Shown: positions 17,406 through 26,636 of the stretch, piece after piece
Position numbering within the stretch: the first letter of the stretch is position 1
Layout of the letters: the number at the start of each line of letters is the position of its first letter
Assembly: GCF_029264495.1 (NCBI RefSeq)
Contig: NZ_JARIBH010000076.1
Span: forward strand, 16,822 to 80,821
Direction: 5' to 3'
Length of the DNA: 64,000 nucleotides
Source of the DNA: Peptacetobacter sp.
GTDB taxonomy: Bacteria; Bacillota; Clostridia; Peptostreptococcales; Peptostreptococcaceae
Program-made: the position numbers and the translations under genes
Notes under the pieces: generated by a model
Databases searched by the model: none
Told to the model about the DNA's origin: nothing
What the model saw: the letters and a program-made list of their open reading frames with translations, nothing else

Positions 17406-18839
17406 CTATTTTTCTTTATGCCAGTATTCTACATTTTCAAGTCCATCTATTCCATCTACAAAAAACTTAGGATCTTTAATTCCAGATTTTTTCTGTTTTG
17501 TATAATCCTCTAAAGCTATATATGCAAATTTACCTAATTTTGCTATAACAATCATATTTATAATCGCCATTAATGCCATAAATAAATCTGCTAAATCCCA
17601 TACAACTTGAAGTTTTGCAATTGAACCAAAAAATACCATTGCACAAACTAATATTCTATATACATTTAAAGCTGATTTTTTTTCTGTTATAAATTGTATA
17701 TTTGATTCGCCATAGTAGTAATTTCCTACAATTGAACTAAAAGCAAATAAGAATATACAAATAGCAAGGAAAATTCCACCGATTGGGCCTATATGAGCAG
17801 TAAGTGCTTCTTGTGCTAAAGCTATACCTTCATTAGCACTTGAACCATATCCATTGTAAAGTAATACCATAAATGCTGTGCAAGAACAAATAATTATAGT
17901 ATCAGTAAATACACCTAATGTCTGTATTAGACCTTGTTTTACTGGATGAGAAACTTCTGCTGTGGCAGCTGCATTAGGAGCAGAACCCATACCCGCTTCA
18001 TTTGAAAATAATCCTCTTTTTACTCCTGTTAAAAGAACAGTCATAAATCCTGCACTTGTACCCATTATCATTTGTCTAGGTTTAAATGCACTTGATACTA
18101 TATCAGTTATAAGCGCTGGAAATTTATCTATATTTATTAAAGTTATACCAATTGCTACTAGTATATACATACCTGCAAAAACTGGCACTATAACTTCTGA
18201 AACTTTTGCAATTCTATGTACTCCTCCAAATATTACTAATCCTGTAAGTATAGCTAATATAATACCAATAACCATGTGTTTCGTATTAAATACATTACTT
18301 AAAGCTAATGATAAAGTATTAGATTGTACTGAATTAAATACAAATCCGTAAGTTATGCTTATTAATATTGTAAATATTACTCCTAGCCATCTAAGATTTA
18401 ATCCTTGTTCAATATAGTAAGCTGGGCCTCCTTTATATGCAGTTCCATTTTTCACTTTGTATATCTGTGCTAGCGTACTTTCAACAAAGCTAGATGCTGA
18501 ACCGATCAAAGCCATCACCCACATCCAAAATATTGCACCAGGACCTCCTCCTGCTATAGCAAGTGCTATCCCAGCTATATTTCCTGTACCAACTCTTGAA
18601 GATGTACTTATACAGAAAGCTTGGAAAGATGAAACTTTCCCTTCTTTTTTAGCATTTTTATTTGCATCTCCATCTGTTAATAACCTAAACATCTCTTTAA
18701 AATATCTAAACTGTACAAAATTTGTTTTAATTGTGAAGTAAATTCCTAAAACAACTAACATAACAATTAAGATATAAGACCATAAATAATTATTTAATAA
18801 TGTAACTGTAGAATAAAATAAATTAAATATAGATTTCAT
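17406..18839 (-). CDS. AgcS-type sodium:alanine/glycine symporter
   Basis: About 478 residues, ten or more membrane helices. Family signatures: FRYFKEMFRLLTDG, QAFCISTSSRVGTGNIAGIALAIAGGGPGAIFWMWVMALIGSASSFVESTLAQIYK, GGPAYYIEQGL, and RGLFSNEAGMGSAPNAAATAEVSHPVKQGL. Takes up alanine or glycine with Na+, as expected for an amino-acid fermenter. The long upstream extension in the ORF track is rejected; AAGGAGG lies at 18846-18851, giving ATG at 18839 (second of two adjacent ATG codons) with proper spacing. Confidence 0.92.
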   Translation of the reverse strand: MKSIFNLFYSTVTLLNNYLWSYILIVMLVVLGIYFTIKTNFVQFRYFKEMFRLLTDGDANKNAKKEGKVSSFQAFCISTSSRVGTGNIAGIALAIAGGGPGAIFWMWVMALIGSASSFVESTLAQIYKVKNGTAYKGGPAYYIEQGLNLRWLGVIFTILISITYGFVFNSVQSNTLSLALSNVFNTKHMVIGIILAILTGLVIFGGVHRIAKVSEVIVPVFAGMYILVAIGITLINIDKFPALITDIVSSAFKPRQMIMGTSAGFMTVLLTGVKRGLFSNEAGMGSAPNAAATAEVSHPVKQGLIQTLGVFTDTIIICSCTAFMVLLYNGYGSSANEGIALAQEALTAHIGPIGGIFLAICIFLFAFSSIVGNYYYGESNIQFITEKKSALNVYRILVCAMVFFGSIAKLQVVWDLADLFMALMAIINMIVIAKLGKFAYIALEDYTKQKKSGIKDPKFFVDGIDGLENVEYWHKEK

Positions 18840-19148
18840 CATTTTCCTCCTTATTATATATTTTCTTTTTTTTATTATTATTAAAATTATAAACTTTTTC
18901 CAAATTTTAAAATAATTGAAAGAATAATATTTTTCTAAATCATTTATACTGATTATAAATGATTTTTTTATTATTTTCAATATTTTTTTGAATATTAAGT
19001 GTCTATTTAATTCATTTGTGTTATTTTTAAATAAATTGCACAATAACTTGTAAAGTATTCAAATATCAAAACATTGTTTCCTTATTTATTAAAGTTTTAA
19101 CAGGAAATTACTTTCTTTGTTTAAAAAATATTTATTAATAAAATCTAT

Positions 19149-19177
19149 TGAATTATCCTTTAAAAAGTACTATTATA
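19149..19177 (+). promoter_or_regulatory. Promoter of ArsB/NhaD-like permease gene
   Basis: TTGAAT, 17 bp, TATTAT on the plus strand, about 110 bp upstream of the start codon. Confidence 0.6.
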
Positions 19178-19184
19178 GACACTG

Positions 19185-19203
19185 TTCTGTGATGTGCACA
19201 GAA
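19185..19203 (+). promoter_or_regulatory. Palindrome TTCTGTG-N5-CACAGAA at transcription start
   Basis: Perfect 7-bp inverted repeat starting about 8 bp after the -10 box, so it covers the likely transcription start. Candidate repressor operator or 5' mRNA hairpin. Confidence 0.45.
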
Positions 19204-19285
19204 TACAAAATAGTTACTCAAAATAACTAGAAATTTTAACTTAATCATTTATTAATAAAATTTTATACACAGGAGGATTTATAAT

Positions 19286-20551
19286 ATGAATTTTCAACAA
19301 ATACTTGCAATCCTTATCTTTGTATGTGTAATGGCTGCTATAATATCAGAAAAGATAAATAGAACGGTAGTTGCTCTATCTGGTGCTATTTTAATGATAT
19401 TAACAGGTATACTTACATTTGATGCAGGACTTAAACATGTTGACTTTAATACAATTGGTGTTCTTATTGGTATGATGCTTTTCGTATCAGTAATAAAAAA
19501 CTCTGGACTATTTGAGTACATAGCAATATGGACAGCAAAAAAAACTAAGGGTGATCCTTGGAAAATAATGGTTTATTTCATGATTGTAACAGCAGTTCTT
19601 TCAGCTGTTTTAGACAATGTTACAACAGTATTACTTATTGGTCCGATGACTATAGTTGTAACTCAACTTCTTGGAGTAAATCCAATACCATTCTTAATGA
19701 CACAGATATTAGCTTCTAATATAGGTGGTACTGCTACACTTGTTGGGGATCCACCAAACATAATGATTGGTAGTGCCGCTGGACTTAGTTTCTTAGATTT
19801 CGTTGTACATTTAGGACCTGTAGTTGTTGTTATATTATTTGTAACTATAGTATGTTTTAAATTTATATACGGTAAAAAACTTATTGTATCTGATGAAGCA
19901 AAACAGAGTATAATGGAACTTGATGAAAAAAAATCAATACAAGATAAAGCTCTTCTTAAAAAAAGTATAGTAATGATATTATTTACATTAGTAGGATTTG
20001 TTTTCCATTCTAATTTAGGAATAGAATCTTGTGTTGTTGCAATAACAAGTGCTGTTATAATGCTTTTAATCGGTAAACAAGATGTAGATGATATATTTGC
20101 AAGTGTAGAATGGTCTACTATATTCTTCTTCGTTGGATTATTTATAGTTGTTGGAGGATTAGTGGAATCAGGAGTTATAGGCTCACTTGCTGAATTAATA
20201 ATAAATGCTACTGAAGGTCATCTTGTAGCAACTACAATGATAATATTATGGTTATCAGCTATAATTTCATCATTCCTTGATAATATACCTTTTGTTGCAA
20301 CTCTTATACCTTTAATACTTACTATGCAAGCTAATGGTATAGATGTAACTCCTCTTTGGTGGGCAACTTCTTTAGGTGCTTGTCTTGGTGGTAATGGTTC
20401 ACTTATAGGAGCTTCAGCAAATGTTGTTCTTGCTGGTGTTAGTGAAAAACATGGACATCCTATATCTTTTGGATATTTCTTAAAAATAGGATTCCCTTTA
20501 ATGATATTATCAGTTTTAATATCTACAGTATATCTTCTAATAGTATTCTAA
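19286..20551 (+). CDS. ArsB/NhaD-type ion transporter
   Basis: 421 residues with about 11 hydrophobic helices. IT-superfamily signature: LIGMMLFVSVIKNSGLFEYIAIWTAKKTKGDPWKIMVYFMIVTAVLSAVLDNVTTVLLIGPMTIVV and ASNIGGTATLVGDPPNIMIGSAAGLSFLDFV, repeated in the second half as SSFLDNIPFVATLIPLI and GACLGGNGSLIGASANVV. Relatives transport citrate, Na+/H+ or arsenite; no arsenic genes are adjacent, so the substrate is left open. Start ATG follows CAGGAGGATTTATAAT. A small conserved unknown gene follows 85 bp later. Confidence 0.85.
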   Translation: MNFQQILAILIFVCVMAAIISEKINRTVVALSGAILMILTGILTFDAGLKHVDFNTIGVLIGMMLFVSVIKNSGLFEYIAIWTAKKTKGDPWKIMVYFMIVTAVLSAVLDNVTTVLLIGPMTIVVTQLLGVNPIPFLMTQILASNIGGTATLVGDPPNIMIGSAAGLSFLDFVVHLGPVVVVILFVTIVCFKFIYGKKLIVSDEAKQSIMELDEKKSIQDKALLKKSIVMILFTLVGFVFHSNLGIESCVVAITSAVIMLLIGKQDVDDIFASVEWSTIFFFVGLFIVVGGLVESGVIGSLAELIINATEGHLVATTMIILWLSAIISSFLDNIPFVATLIPLILTMQANGIDVTPLWWATSLGACLGGNGSLIGASANVVLAGVSEKHGHPISFGYFLKIGFPLMILSVLISTVYLLIVF

Positions 20552-20636
20552 TAAATTAAAATATATAAATTAAAATTTATTATTGTTAAAAGAATAATTA
20601 TTGTTGTATAATATTATTAAAGGAGTAGTGATTTAT

Positions 20637-21092
20637 ATGGATTTAAATACTTTTGAAGCCGATTCAATCGAGCTTTTACTTAGACAACTTGGAGCAACAG
20701 AAATTAAAAAGGTTAGAGGTATATTATACTTTATAGAATTTGATATCGATGAAAATCTTCAAGTTTCTTATTGCTACAATATAAACAAAAAAGGTAAATA
20801 TTTTCTTCAGAGAATAAACCCTTATCCAATTTCAGAAGGAGTTTTTGAAACTGAGATAGAAGTTGTTACATTTATTACTAAAGACTTAAAAAAATTCAAA
20901 AATGCAAGAAATAGTAGTAACTTCAATAAATTCTTAGAAATAACAAATAAAGTCAATAAAATGACAGATTGTATTGAATATCTATTCTTAAACTACAATG
21001 TTGAAGGAAGCGATATGGATACTTTAAATAGAGAGTTAGATGATATTAGCTCAACTGTTGATACAATAGAAAAAAATGCAAAAGAACTTTAA
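20637..21092 (+). CDS. Hypothetical protein, mixed alpha/beta with coiled tail
   Basis: About 151 residues, soluble, acidic. I do not recognise the family. The N-terminal half is beta-like (IKKVRGILYFIEFDIDENLQVSYCYNINKKGKYFLQRINPYP), and the C-terminal half is helical (FNKFLEITNKVNKMTDCIEYLFLNYN...LNRELDDISSTVDTIEKNAKEL). AAAGGAGTAGTGATTTAT precedes ATG at 20637; the longer ORF start is rejected. It follows the ArsB/NhaD-like transporter on the same strand and ends at a strong terminator. Confidence 0.7.
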   Translation: MDLNTFEADSIELLLRQLGATEIKKVRGILYFIEFDIDENLQVSYCYNINKKGKYFLQRINPYPISEGVFETEIEVVTFITKDLKKFKNARNSSNFNKFLEITNKVNKMTDCIEYLFLNYNVEGSDMDTLNRELDDISSTVDTIEKNAKEL

Positions 21093-21102
21093 ATTAATAT
21101 AA

Positions 21103-21134
21103 AAAAAGTCCTCATTAATTATGAGGACTTTTTT
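21103..21134. terminator. Bidirectional terminator
   Basis: AAAAAGTCCTCAT/ATGAGGACTTTTTT serves the convergent genes ending at 21092 and 21147. Confidence 0.92.
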
Positions 21135-21146
21135 ATTTAGATATTA

Positions 21147-21524
21147 TTAATGATGATGTAAACAAGTGTTATTTATATCAAATAATATTAATTTTTTATC
21201 TTTAATAAGTTTTAAGTTTTCTCCTACATTAAGAGTTGCATTTCCTTGATATACACTTATACCTGCATCTCCTAATTTACTCATAGCTCCTTTTCCTATT
21301 CCAGCAACTACAACAACATCAACTACTGCTCCATTAAGTGCTTTTATTGGATTACACCCACCTTCTGGATGTTTTCCTGTTAATGGATCTAGATGCCCAT
21401 TTTCAACTACTTCTACACTATCATTTTCTGTATCACAAACTATAAATATTGGTGCTGTTCCAAAATGACCATATAGCATACTTTCTAAACCATTATTTTC
21501 TTTTACTGGGAAACATATTTTCAT
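21147..21524 (-). CDS. NifX/NifB-C-terminal-like (dinitrogenase FeMo-Co domain) protein
   Basis: 125-residue small ribonuclease-H-like fold protein: MKICFPVKENNGLESMLYGHFGTAPIFIVCDTENDSVEVVENG...EGGCNPIKALNGAVVDVVVVAGIGKGAMSKLGDAGISVYQG. This is the Nitro_FeMo-Co domain, found in many anaerobes as stand-alone proteins tied to iron-sulfur or metal-cluster handling rather than nitrogen fixation. It ends with a CLHHH tail that could bind metal. No nif genes are nearby. Start follows AAGAGGAGAGTTTAAT. Confidence 0.88.
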   Translation of the reverse strand: MKICFPVKENNGLESMLYGHFGTAPIFIVCDTENDSVEVVENGHLDPLTGKHPEGGCNPIKALNGAVVDVVVVAGIGKGAMSKLGDAGISVYQGNATLNVGENLKLIKDKKLILFDINNTCLHHH

Positions 21525-21691
21525 ATTAAACTCTCCTCTTCCTTTAATTACTATTTTTAATATTATTATATTATATATTTCATTAAAATATTATATACAA
21601 TATTATAATTTTTTATTTTTAATATAAATTTATTGTTTTAATCATTTATTTTACTAATTATAACTTTTAGTTACAGTATAAAATTATATTT

Positions 21692-22573
21692 TTAGTTATT
21701 CTTTTTTATCTTATCTAAATATGAAACTGCACTAAGACCTGCTACTTGACCTTCTCCCGCTGCCTTCATAAACTGATATGGCTTTCCAGTACAATCTCCA
21801 GCAGCAAAGCAGCCCAATATATTAGTGCTCATATCTCGATTTACTTTTATATGAGCTCCTTCTGTATCTAATCCGGGAACTAATTCTTTGGGTGATACAC
21901 TGTCTTTTAGTATAAATACTCCATCAATATCTATAGATTCTTCTTTAAATACTAATTTATTTACATGTTGTTCATTACCTTCTATTTTTGTAGGTCTAGA
22001 TGATATAATTTCTATATTTTTATCTAATCCATCTATTTCAGAAGAATTTTTTAGATTATATAAAGGTATATAGTAAGTTTTCTCAGCTATTTCATTTATA
22101 TAATTTGCTTCTTCTTCAGCATCAGGAGTATGTCCTATTATAGCCACTTTTTTCCCTTTATAAAGAGGTGCATCACAAGTAGCACAATACCCAACTCCTT
22201 TGCCTAGAAATTCTTCTTCTCCTACCATAGCTCTTGTAAATTCAACTCCTGTTCCAAGAATTACAGTAGTCGCTTCAAACATCTCCTGTCCTGACATCAA
22301 AGCAAAATAATCGCCCATAGAATATATGTTATTAATTTTTTTATTAACTATTTCAAGACCCATTTTTTCTATATGCTCTTTAAAACTTTGCATCAAATCT
22401 TTTCCTGTTATATGTGCTAATCCTAAGTAGTTATCTACTACTGGAGCTTTTATAAGTTTATTACTTAAATTTTTTGAACCAAATATTATTATATTTTTAT
22501 TTCTTATTTTTGCATTTATCGCTGCTGATAGTGCAGCAGGACCACTTCCTATTATTGCTATATCATATCTCAT
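21692..22573 (-). CDS. Thioredoxin-reductase-like flavoprotein without NADPH motifs
   Basis: About 293 residues. FAD site IAIIGSGPAALSAAINA at the start, redox pair CATCD near residues 129-132, and the second FAD motif GCFAAGDCTGKPYQFMKAAGEGQVAGLSA. The NADPH domain is altered: VAIIGHTPDAEEEANYI replaces the usual VAVVGGGNSAxEEA, and YIPLYNLKN replaces the HRR phosphate-binding motif. That pattern is known in ferredoxin-dependent flavin thioredoxin reductases of clostridia and other deviating TrxRs. TTG in the ORF track is upstream of GAGGATAAATAAT; ATG at 22573 chosen. Thioredoxin lies immediately upstream, which is probably its substrate. Confidence 0.85.
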   Translation of the reverse strand: MRYDIAIIGSGPAALSAAINAKIRNKNIIIFGSKNLSNKLIKAPVVDNYLGLAHITGKDLMQSFKEHIEKMGLEIVNKKINNIYSMGDYFALMSGQEMFEATTVILGTGVEFTRAMVGEEEFLGKGVGYCATCDAPLYKGKKVAIIGHTPDAEEEANYINEIAEKTYYIPLYNLKNSSEIDGLDKNIEIISSRPTKIEGNEQHVNKLVFKEESIDIDGVFILKDSVSPKELVPGLDTEGAHIKVNRDMSTNILGCFAAGDCTGKPYQFMKAAGEGQVAGLSAVSYLDKIKKNN

Positions 22574-22712
22574 ATTATTTATCCTCAACCTATTTATTTT
22601 ATTTATATAAATTTAAAGATAAGTCTCTTCCAAATAATATATAAATATTGAAAAATGGAATCAACTTATCTTTCACCTAAGTCTATAAATTATAAGTATT
22701 TTTTATATAATC

Positions 22713-23030
22713 TTATAAATTATTTTTTACTCTTTCTATTAATCTATCTTTTGGCATAAATCCAACTATTTGATCTACTGCCTTTCCATCTTTAAATACT
22801 ATAATAGTTGGAACTGAAGATACATTAAACTGTTGTGCTATTTCTAAACTTTGATCTATATCTAATTTATAGAAATTTGCATCTTCCTTCATTTCTTCTC
22901 CTGCTTCTGCAAATATTGGTGCTAACATCTTACAAGGTCCACACCAAGTAGCAAAGAAATCTACTACTGCTACTCCATTTCCATTTTCTACTATATTTTT
23001 AAATTCTGATGTATTTATAACTTTTGCCAT
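22713..23030 (-). CDS. trxA: Thioredoxin
   Basis: 105 residues with the canonical active site WCGPC at residues 29-33, VPTIIVFKDGKAVDQIVGF with cis-proline near 75, and full family length. GGAGGAAGAAAAA precedes the ATG. Lies 140 bp before the atypical thioredoxin reductase on the same strand. Confidence 0.97.
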   Translation of the reverse strand: MAKVINTSEFKNIVENGNGVAVVDFFATWCGPCKMLAPIFAEAGEEMKEDANFYKLDIDQSLEIAQQFNVSSVPTIIVFKDGKAVDQIVGFMPKDRLIERVKNNL

Positions 23031-23122
23031 TTTTTCTTCCTCCGGATATTTAATTATTTAGTATTTTACTATTATCTTTTCGATACTCATTTTATACCCA
23101 GTATTTTTGTCTTCTAACATTT

Positions 23123-24385
23123 TTATTTTTTTATTTTATTTTTATTTTTTAAATCTTCCTTTTTCACTTTTATAAAGAAACTACTTCCTTTTTTATACTC
23201 AGACTCTACCCCTATATCAACTCCTATATTTTTAGACATTATATCTGCTATAGAAAGGCCTATTCCTGAACCGTCTATATCTTTACTTCTTACATTATCA
23301 CTTCTAAAAAATCTATCAAATATATTAGGTATGTCTTCGCTTAAAATTCCTATTCCTGTATCATTTACAGAAATTTTTAAAGTATTTTCTAAATTTTTGT
23401 CATCTTCTATTTTGATATTTATACTATCTCCTGAATTAGTATATTTAAATGCATTATCTATAAATATTCTTAGAATTTGTTTAAATTTACTTTTATCATT
23501 ATATATATATGTATTTTTAGATAATATTTTACAAGAAAATTCTTTTTCTTGATATTCTGCAATATCAAAATAATCTTCTTGTATCTCATCTAAAATATCT
23601 TTTAAATTAAAGATTTCTTTGTTTAATTGGACTATTCCATCTTCTTTTGTAAGAGATAATAAGTCATTTACCATTTTCTTTAATCTTCTAGTTTCTTTCA
23701 TAGCAATTGCTATTGTTTCTGCTTCATCTTCAATAGTATTTTCAGGACTTTTAAGTAATAATTCTAACTTAGAAGATACTATTGTAATTGGTGTTCTAAG
23801 TTCATGTGATGCATCTTGAATGAATTTTGCTTGATTTTTCCAAGCAGTTTCAATAGGTATAAGTGCTTTTTTTGTTAAATATAAAGAAATTATATATATA
23901 AAAATTAAAGATACTATCCCTATAAATAATAAAATAGATATTAATTTTGAAACAGAGAATATTTCTGAATCTATATTTCTGATTATTTGTATATGATAAT
24001 CTGAAACGTTTATATTTAATTCTCTAAAAACATGTCCTTTTTCTATAAACTTTGTAAATACTTGCTTATCTTCAAAATTTTTTTCTGGAAGTAATTTATC
24101 AAAATAATCATTTTCTGTATAATACTTTATTCTATCATTTTCATAAATATATACCATATCTTTAGGATCTAACAATTTTATTGGTTCGTATCTTTCATTT
24201 CCCAACTGGGATAGAATGTATTTAAATTCTCTACCTAATTCTCTATCTATATTATTGTATGTTATATAACTAAAATAAAACATAGTAAAAGTTAAAAGTA
24301 TCCCTAAAAAGCACATAACAACAATCATATTCATTTTTAGCAACTTTTTCTTTGTCTTTACAAAAACATCCTTATTTATCTTCAT
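23123..24385 (-). CDS. Sensor histidine kinase
   Basis: 420 residues. Two membrane helices (about 17-40 and 133-160) bracket an extracellular domain of about 90 residues. The dimerisation domain has the phosphorylated His in QDASHELRTPITIVSSKLELL near 195, followed by N-box IDNAFKYTN, G1 VNDTGIGIL, F-box IFDRFFRSD and G2 GSGIGLSIA. No HAMP domain is evident. Start overlaps the response-regulator stop by 14 bp, so the pair is translationally coupled. The signal is unknown; neighbouring thioredoxin genes may be coincidental. Confidence 0.93.
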   Translation of the reverse strand: MKINKDVFVKTKKKLLKMNMIVVMCFLGILLTFTMFYFSYITYNNIDRELGREFKYILSQLGNERYEPIKLLDPKDMVYIYENDRIKYYTENDYFDKLLPEKNFEDKQVFTKFIEKGHVFRELNINVSDYHIQIIRNIDSEIFSVSKLISILLFIGIVSLIFIYIISLYLTKKALIPIETAWKNQAKFIQDASHELRTPITIVSSKLELLLKSPENTIEDEAETIAIAMKETRRLKKMVNDLLSLTKEDGIVQLNKEIFNLKDILDEIQEDYFDIAEYQEKEFSCKILSKNTYIYNDKSKFKQILRIFIDNAFKYTNSGDSINIKIEDDKNLENTLKISVNDTGIGILSEDIPNIFDRFFRSDNVRSKDIDGSGIGLSIADIMSKNIGVDIGVESEYKKGSSFFIKVKKEDLKNKNKIKK

Positions 24386-25046
24386 CGAAAATATAACCTA
24401 CTTTTCTTTTTGTTTTTATATATTTATCGTACCCAAATTTGCTAAGTTTTTTTCTTAAATTACTTACATATACCTCTACTATTTCTATTGTAGCATCAGA
24501 ATCTATACCCCATATTCTGTCATATATTTGTTCTTTAAGTAAAATTGCACCTCTATTTATCACAAAATATTCTAAAAGATTATATTGTTTATTTTGTAAA
24601 GTTATTTCTTCATCTTTAATATATACTCTTTTTTCAGATGTATCTATATACATATCTTTAAATTGAAGACCTGTTTTTTCAGTAAGTTTTCCATTTGTTC
24701 TAAGAATAGCATAAACTCTTGCAACAAGTTCCTCCATATAAAAAGGCTTTGTAAGATAATCATTTGCACCAATGCCAAAAGCTTCCACTTTATCATCAAG
24801 AGATTCTTTGGCCGTAAGTATAAGTACAGGAATATCCATTCCATCCTTTCTAATACTTTTTAATATTTCCATTCCATTCATTCCAGGAAGCATAATATCA
24901 AGTATTACTAAATCGTATATACCCTGTTCTATCATATATAATGCTTCATCTCCATCTTCACATTTTTCTACATCAAAATGTTTAGATAATTCTTCTACTA
25001 TACTATCTAAAAGAGTTTTGTTATCCTCTACTGCTAAAATTTTCAT
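24372..25046 (-). CDS. OmpR/PhoB-family response regulator
   Basis: 224 residues. Receiver domain with phosphoacceptor Asp50 (YDLVILDIMLPGMNG), acidic E7/D8, Thr (LTAKE) and Lys (DYLTKPF), then a C-terminal winged helix (YNLLEYFVINRGAILLKEQIYDRIWG...VEVYVSNLRKKLSKFGYDKYIKTKRKVGYIF). Partner of the adjacent kinase. Confidence 0.95.
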   Translation of the reverse strand: MKILAVEDNKTLLDSIVEELSKHFDVEKCEDGDEALYMIEQGIYDLVILDIMLPGMNGMEILKSIRKDGMDIPVLILTAKESLDDKVEAFGIGANDYLTKPFYMEELVARVYAILRTNGKLTEKTGLQFKDMYIDTSEKRVYIKDEEITLQNKQYNLLEYFVINRGAILLKEQIYDRIWGIDSDATIEIVEVYVSNLRKKLSKFGYDKYIKTKRKVGYIFDEDK

Positions 25047-25092
25047 ATTTTCTCATCCTTTTGTTCATTATTATAATTAATTTATTTTTATT

Positions 25093-25713
25093 TTAGAATA
25101 AATTTCTATGCTCTCTTAAAAAATCTTTTATAATCTGAGTTAATACTTCATTTTTTTTAAAGCCTAAATTACTACAGATAACATCAAAATCTTCCCAAAC
25201 TTGTCTATCTACATTTATAGAAGCTCTCTTTGTATCCTTAATATTTTTTTCTTCTATTATAAATTCCTTATTTTCAGATTTCTCTGTAGCTGCATTATAA
25301 CTTATTGTATCTTTTACACTTAAATACCAATCATAAACCTCACACAATTTATCCATATCTTCCTGAGAAATATTTATTTTTCTATCTTTTTTAGGAGCTG
25401 CTTTTTTCTTAGTGGTACTAGTTTTAGAACTTGTTTTATTTGTAGCTTTATTGTTTGTACTGATTTTATTTTCATTCACGTCCTCTTTTGAAGCTGATTT
25501 CTTTTTTCTTGTTTTTTTGACTGTACCATTATCTTCTTTTTTTAGCTCTTTAGCGTTATTTTCTTCTTTATTTTCTAATTTTTTAGAAGACGTACTTCTT
25601 TTTCTTGTTTTAGTTTTAACTTCTTTTTCATTGTTTTTTGTTTCTAATTTCTCTATAGATGAAAAAGACACTTGCTCTTCGCTTTCGTTTACTTTTTTCT
25701 TTTTACTTACCAT
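25093..25713 (-). CDS. Lysine-rich protein with C-terminal ribbon-helix-helix-like segment
   Basis: 206 residues. The first 105 are low complexity and strongly basic, with repeats of the type KTRKRSTSSKK, KKTRKKKSASK and TTKKKAAPKK, resembling histone H1-like tails. A helical spacer follows (QEDMDKLCEVYDWYLSVKD). The C terminus KRASINVDRQVWEDFDVICSNLGFKKNEVLTQIIKDFLREH has the strand-helix-helix pattern of ribbon-helix-helix DNA-binding domains. No named family recognised. Likely nucleoid- or DNA-associated; this is inference. GAGGAAAAAG precedes ATG. Lies between AlkD and the response regulator, on the same strand. Confidence 0.65.
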   Translation of the reverse strand: MVSKKKKVNESEEQVSFSSIEKLETKNNEKEVKTKTRKRSTSSKKLENKEENNAKELKKEDNGTVKKTRKKKSASKEDVNENKISTNNKATNKTSSKTSTTKKKAAPKKDRKINISQEDMDKLCEVYDWYLSVKDTISYNAATEKSENKEFIIEEKNIKDTKRASINVDRQVWEDFDVICSNLGFKKNEVLTQIIKDFLREHRNLF

Positions 25714-25740
25714 CTTTTTCCTCGCTTCTATCTCATATTT

Positions 25741-26460
25741 TTATATTCTTTTCATATTTTTTAACATATATTTATCTTCTTTGCTTACTCTAAGGGATTC
25801 TCTTGTTTTTTGAATAGCTTTATTATATGTAAAATCATCTAGATTACAATCTCTAAAATATGCTAAAGTTTCTTCTCTAAACTTAACAAAACATATAGAT
25901 AATAGCCAAGCAACCGCCATCTTATAATAGTATTCATCATCTTTTACAGTATCACAAATATTGAAAATATCATTTAAATATTCGCTTGAAATATAATAAT
26001 CTAAAAGCATGACTATAGAAAATCTCTTTCTCCACGGATTTTTAGATTTTAAATTATCTAATATGAATCTATACATCCTATCTTTATATTTTTTAGTAAT
26101 TTTAAGAGAAGAACATAGAGAATCATTTACAGACCAACAATCTATACCTCCTATAAAATCATCTATATAATCTATAATTTCTTCTATATCACAATCGTTG
26201 ATATTTGATATTACAAATCCTCTTAAAAACTCTTCTTCTATATATCCTTGATCATTTTTATATGATACTTCTAAAAAAGTTTTCCAATCTCCATTTGATA
26301 TATTCTTAGCTTCCTTTTTTAAATTCGGCAACCTTATACCTATAATTTTCTCTTTATTTGGATTTAAATTTAGTGTAAATTCTCTATATTTCTCATCAGA
26401 ATTTTCTTTAAGACTATCAATAAATTCTATGTATTTAATGCTATTCCAAAAATCACTCAT
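25741..26460 (-). CDS. DNA alkylation repair protein (AlkD-like)
   Basis: 239-residue all-helical HEAT-like protein. Motifs of AlkD glycosylases: IIGIRLPNLKKEAKNIS near the start, VSYKNDQGYIEEEFLRGFVI, FIGGIDCWSVNDSLCSSLKI (DNA-binding Trp/Asp region), KSKNPWRKRFSIVMLLDYYI, and YYKMAVAWLLSICFVKFREETLAYF. Removes alkylated bases. Start follows AAAGGAGAAAAAT. It precedes the lysine-rich protein gene by 28 bp, suggesting co-transcription. Confidence 0.88.
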   Translation of the reverse strand: MSDFWNSIKYIEFIDSLKENSDEKYREFTLNLNPNKEKIIGIRLPNLKKEAKNISNGDWKTFLEVSYKNDQGYIEEEFLRGFVISNINDCDIEEIIDYIDDFIGGIDCWSVNDSLCSSLKITKKYKDRMYRFILDNLKSKNPWRKRFSIVMLLDYYISSEYLNDIFNICDTVKDDEYYYKMAVAWLLSICFVKFREETLAYFRDCNLDDFTYNKAIQKTRESLRVSKEDKYMLKNMKRI

Positions 26461-26583
26461 ATTTTTCTCCTTTAATATTTATCTATTTTTTTATTAATTT
26501 TCCTTAAATAGAAAATATTTTTATACTAGCATTATAACATCTTGATACTTTATCTACAATATAACCTATATTTAAGTATAATA

Positions 26584-26619
26584 TAAAAAAACTGCCACAT
26601 AAATTTTAACGTGACAGTC
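26584..26619 (-). terminator. Intrinsic terminator of small 52-residue ORF
   Basis: ACTGTCAC/GTGGCAGT stem with TTTTTTTAT on the minus strand. Confidence 0.85.
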
Positions 26620-26636
26620 TAGTTACATCTTTATTT

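Larger units (their letters stand above)
18852..19285. other. Divergent intergenic region between agcS-like and ArsB/NhaD-like genes
   Basis: About 430 bp of AT-rich DNA. It holds the plus-strand promoter at 19149-19177 and the palindrome at 19185-19203. No convincing gene is seen. Confidence 0.55.
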
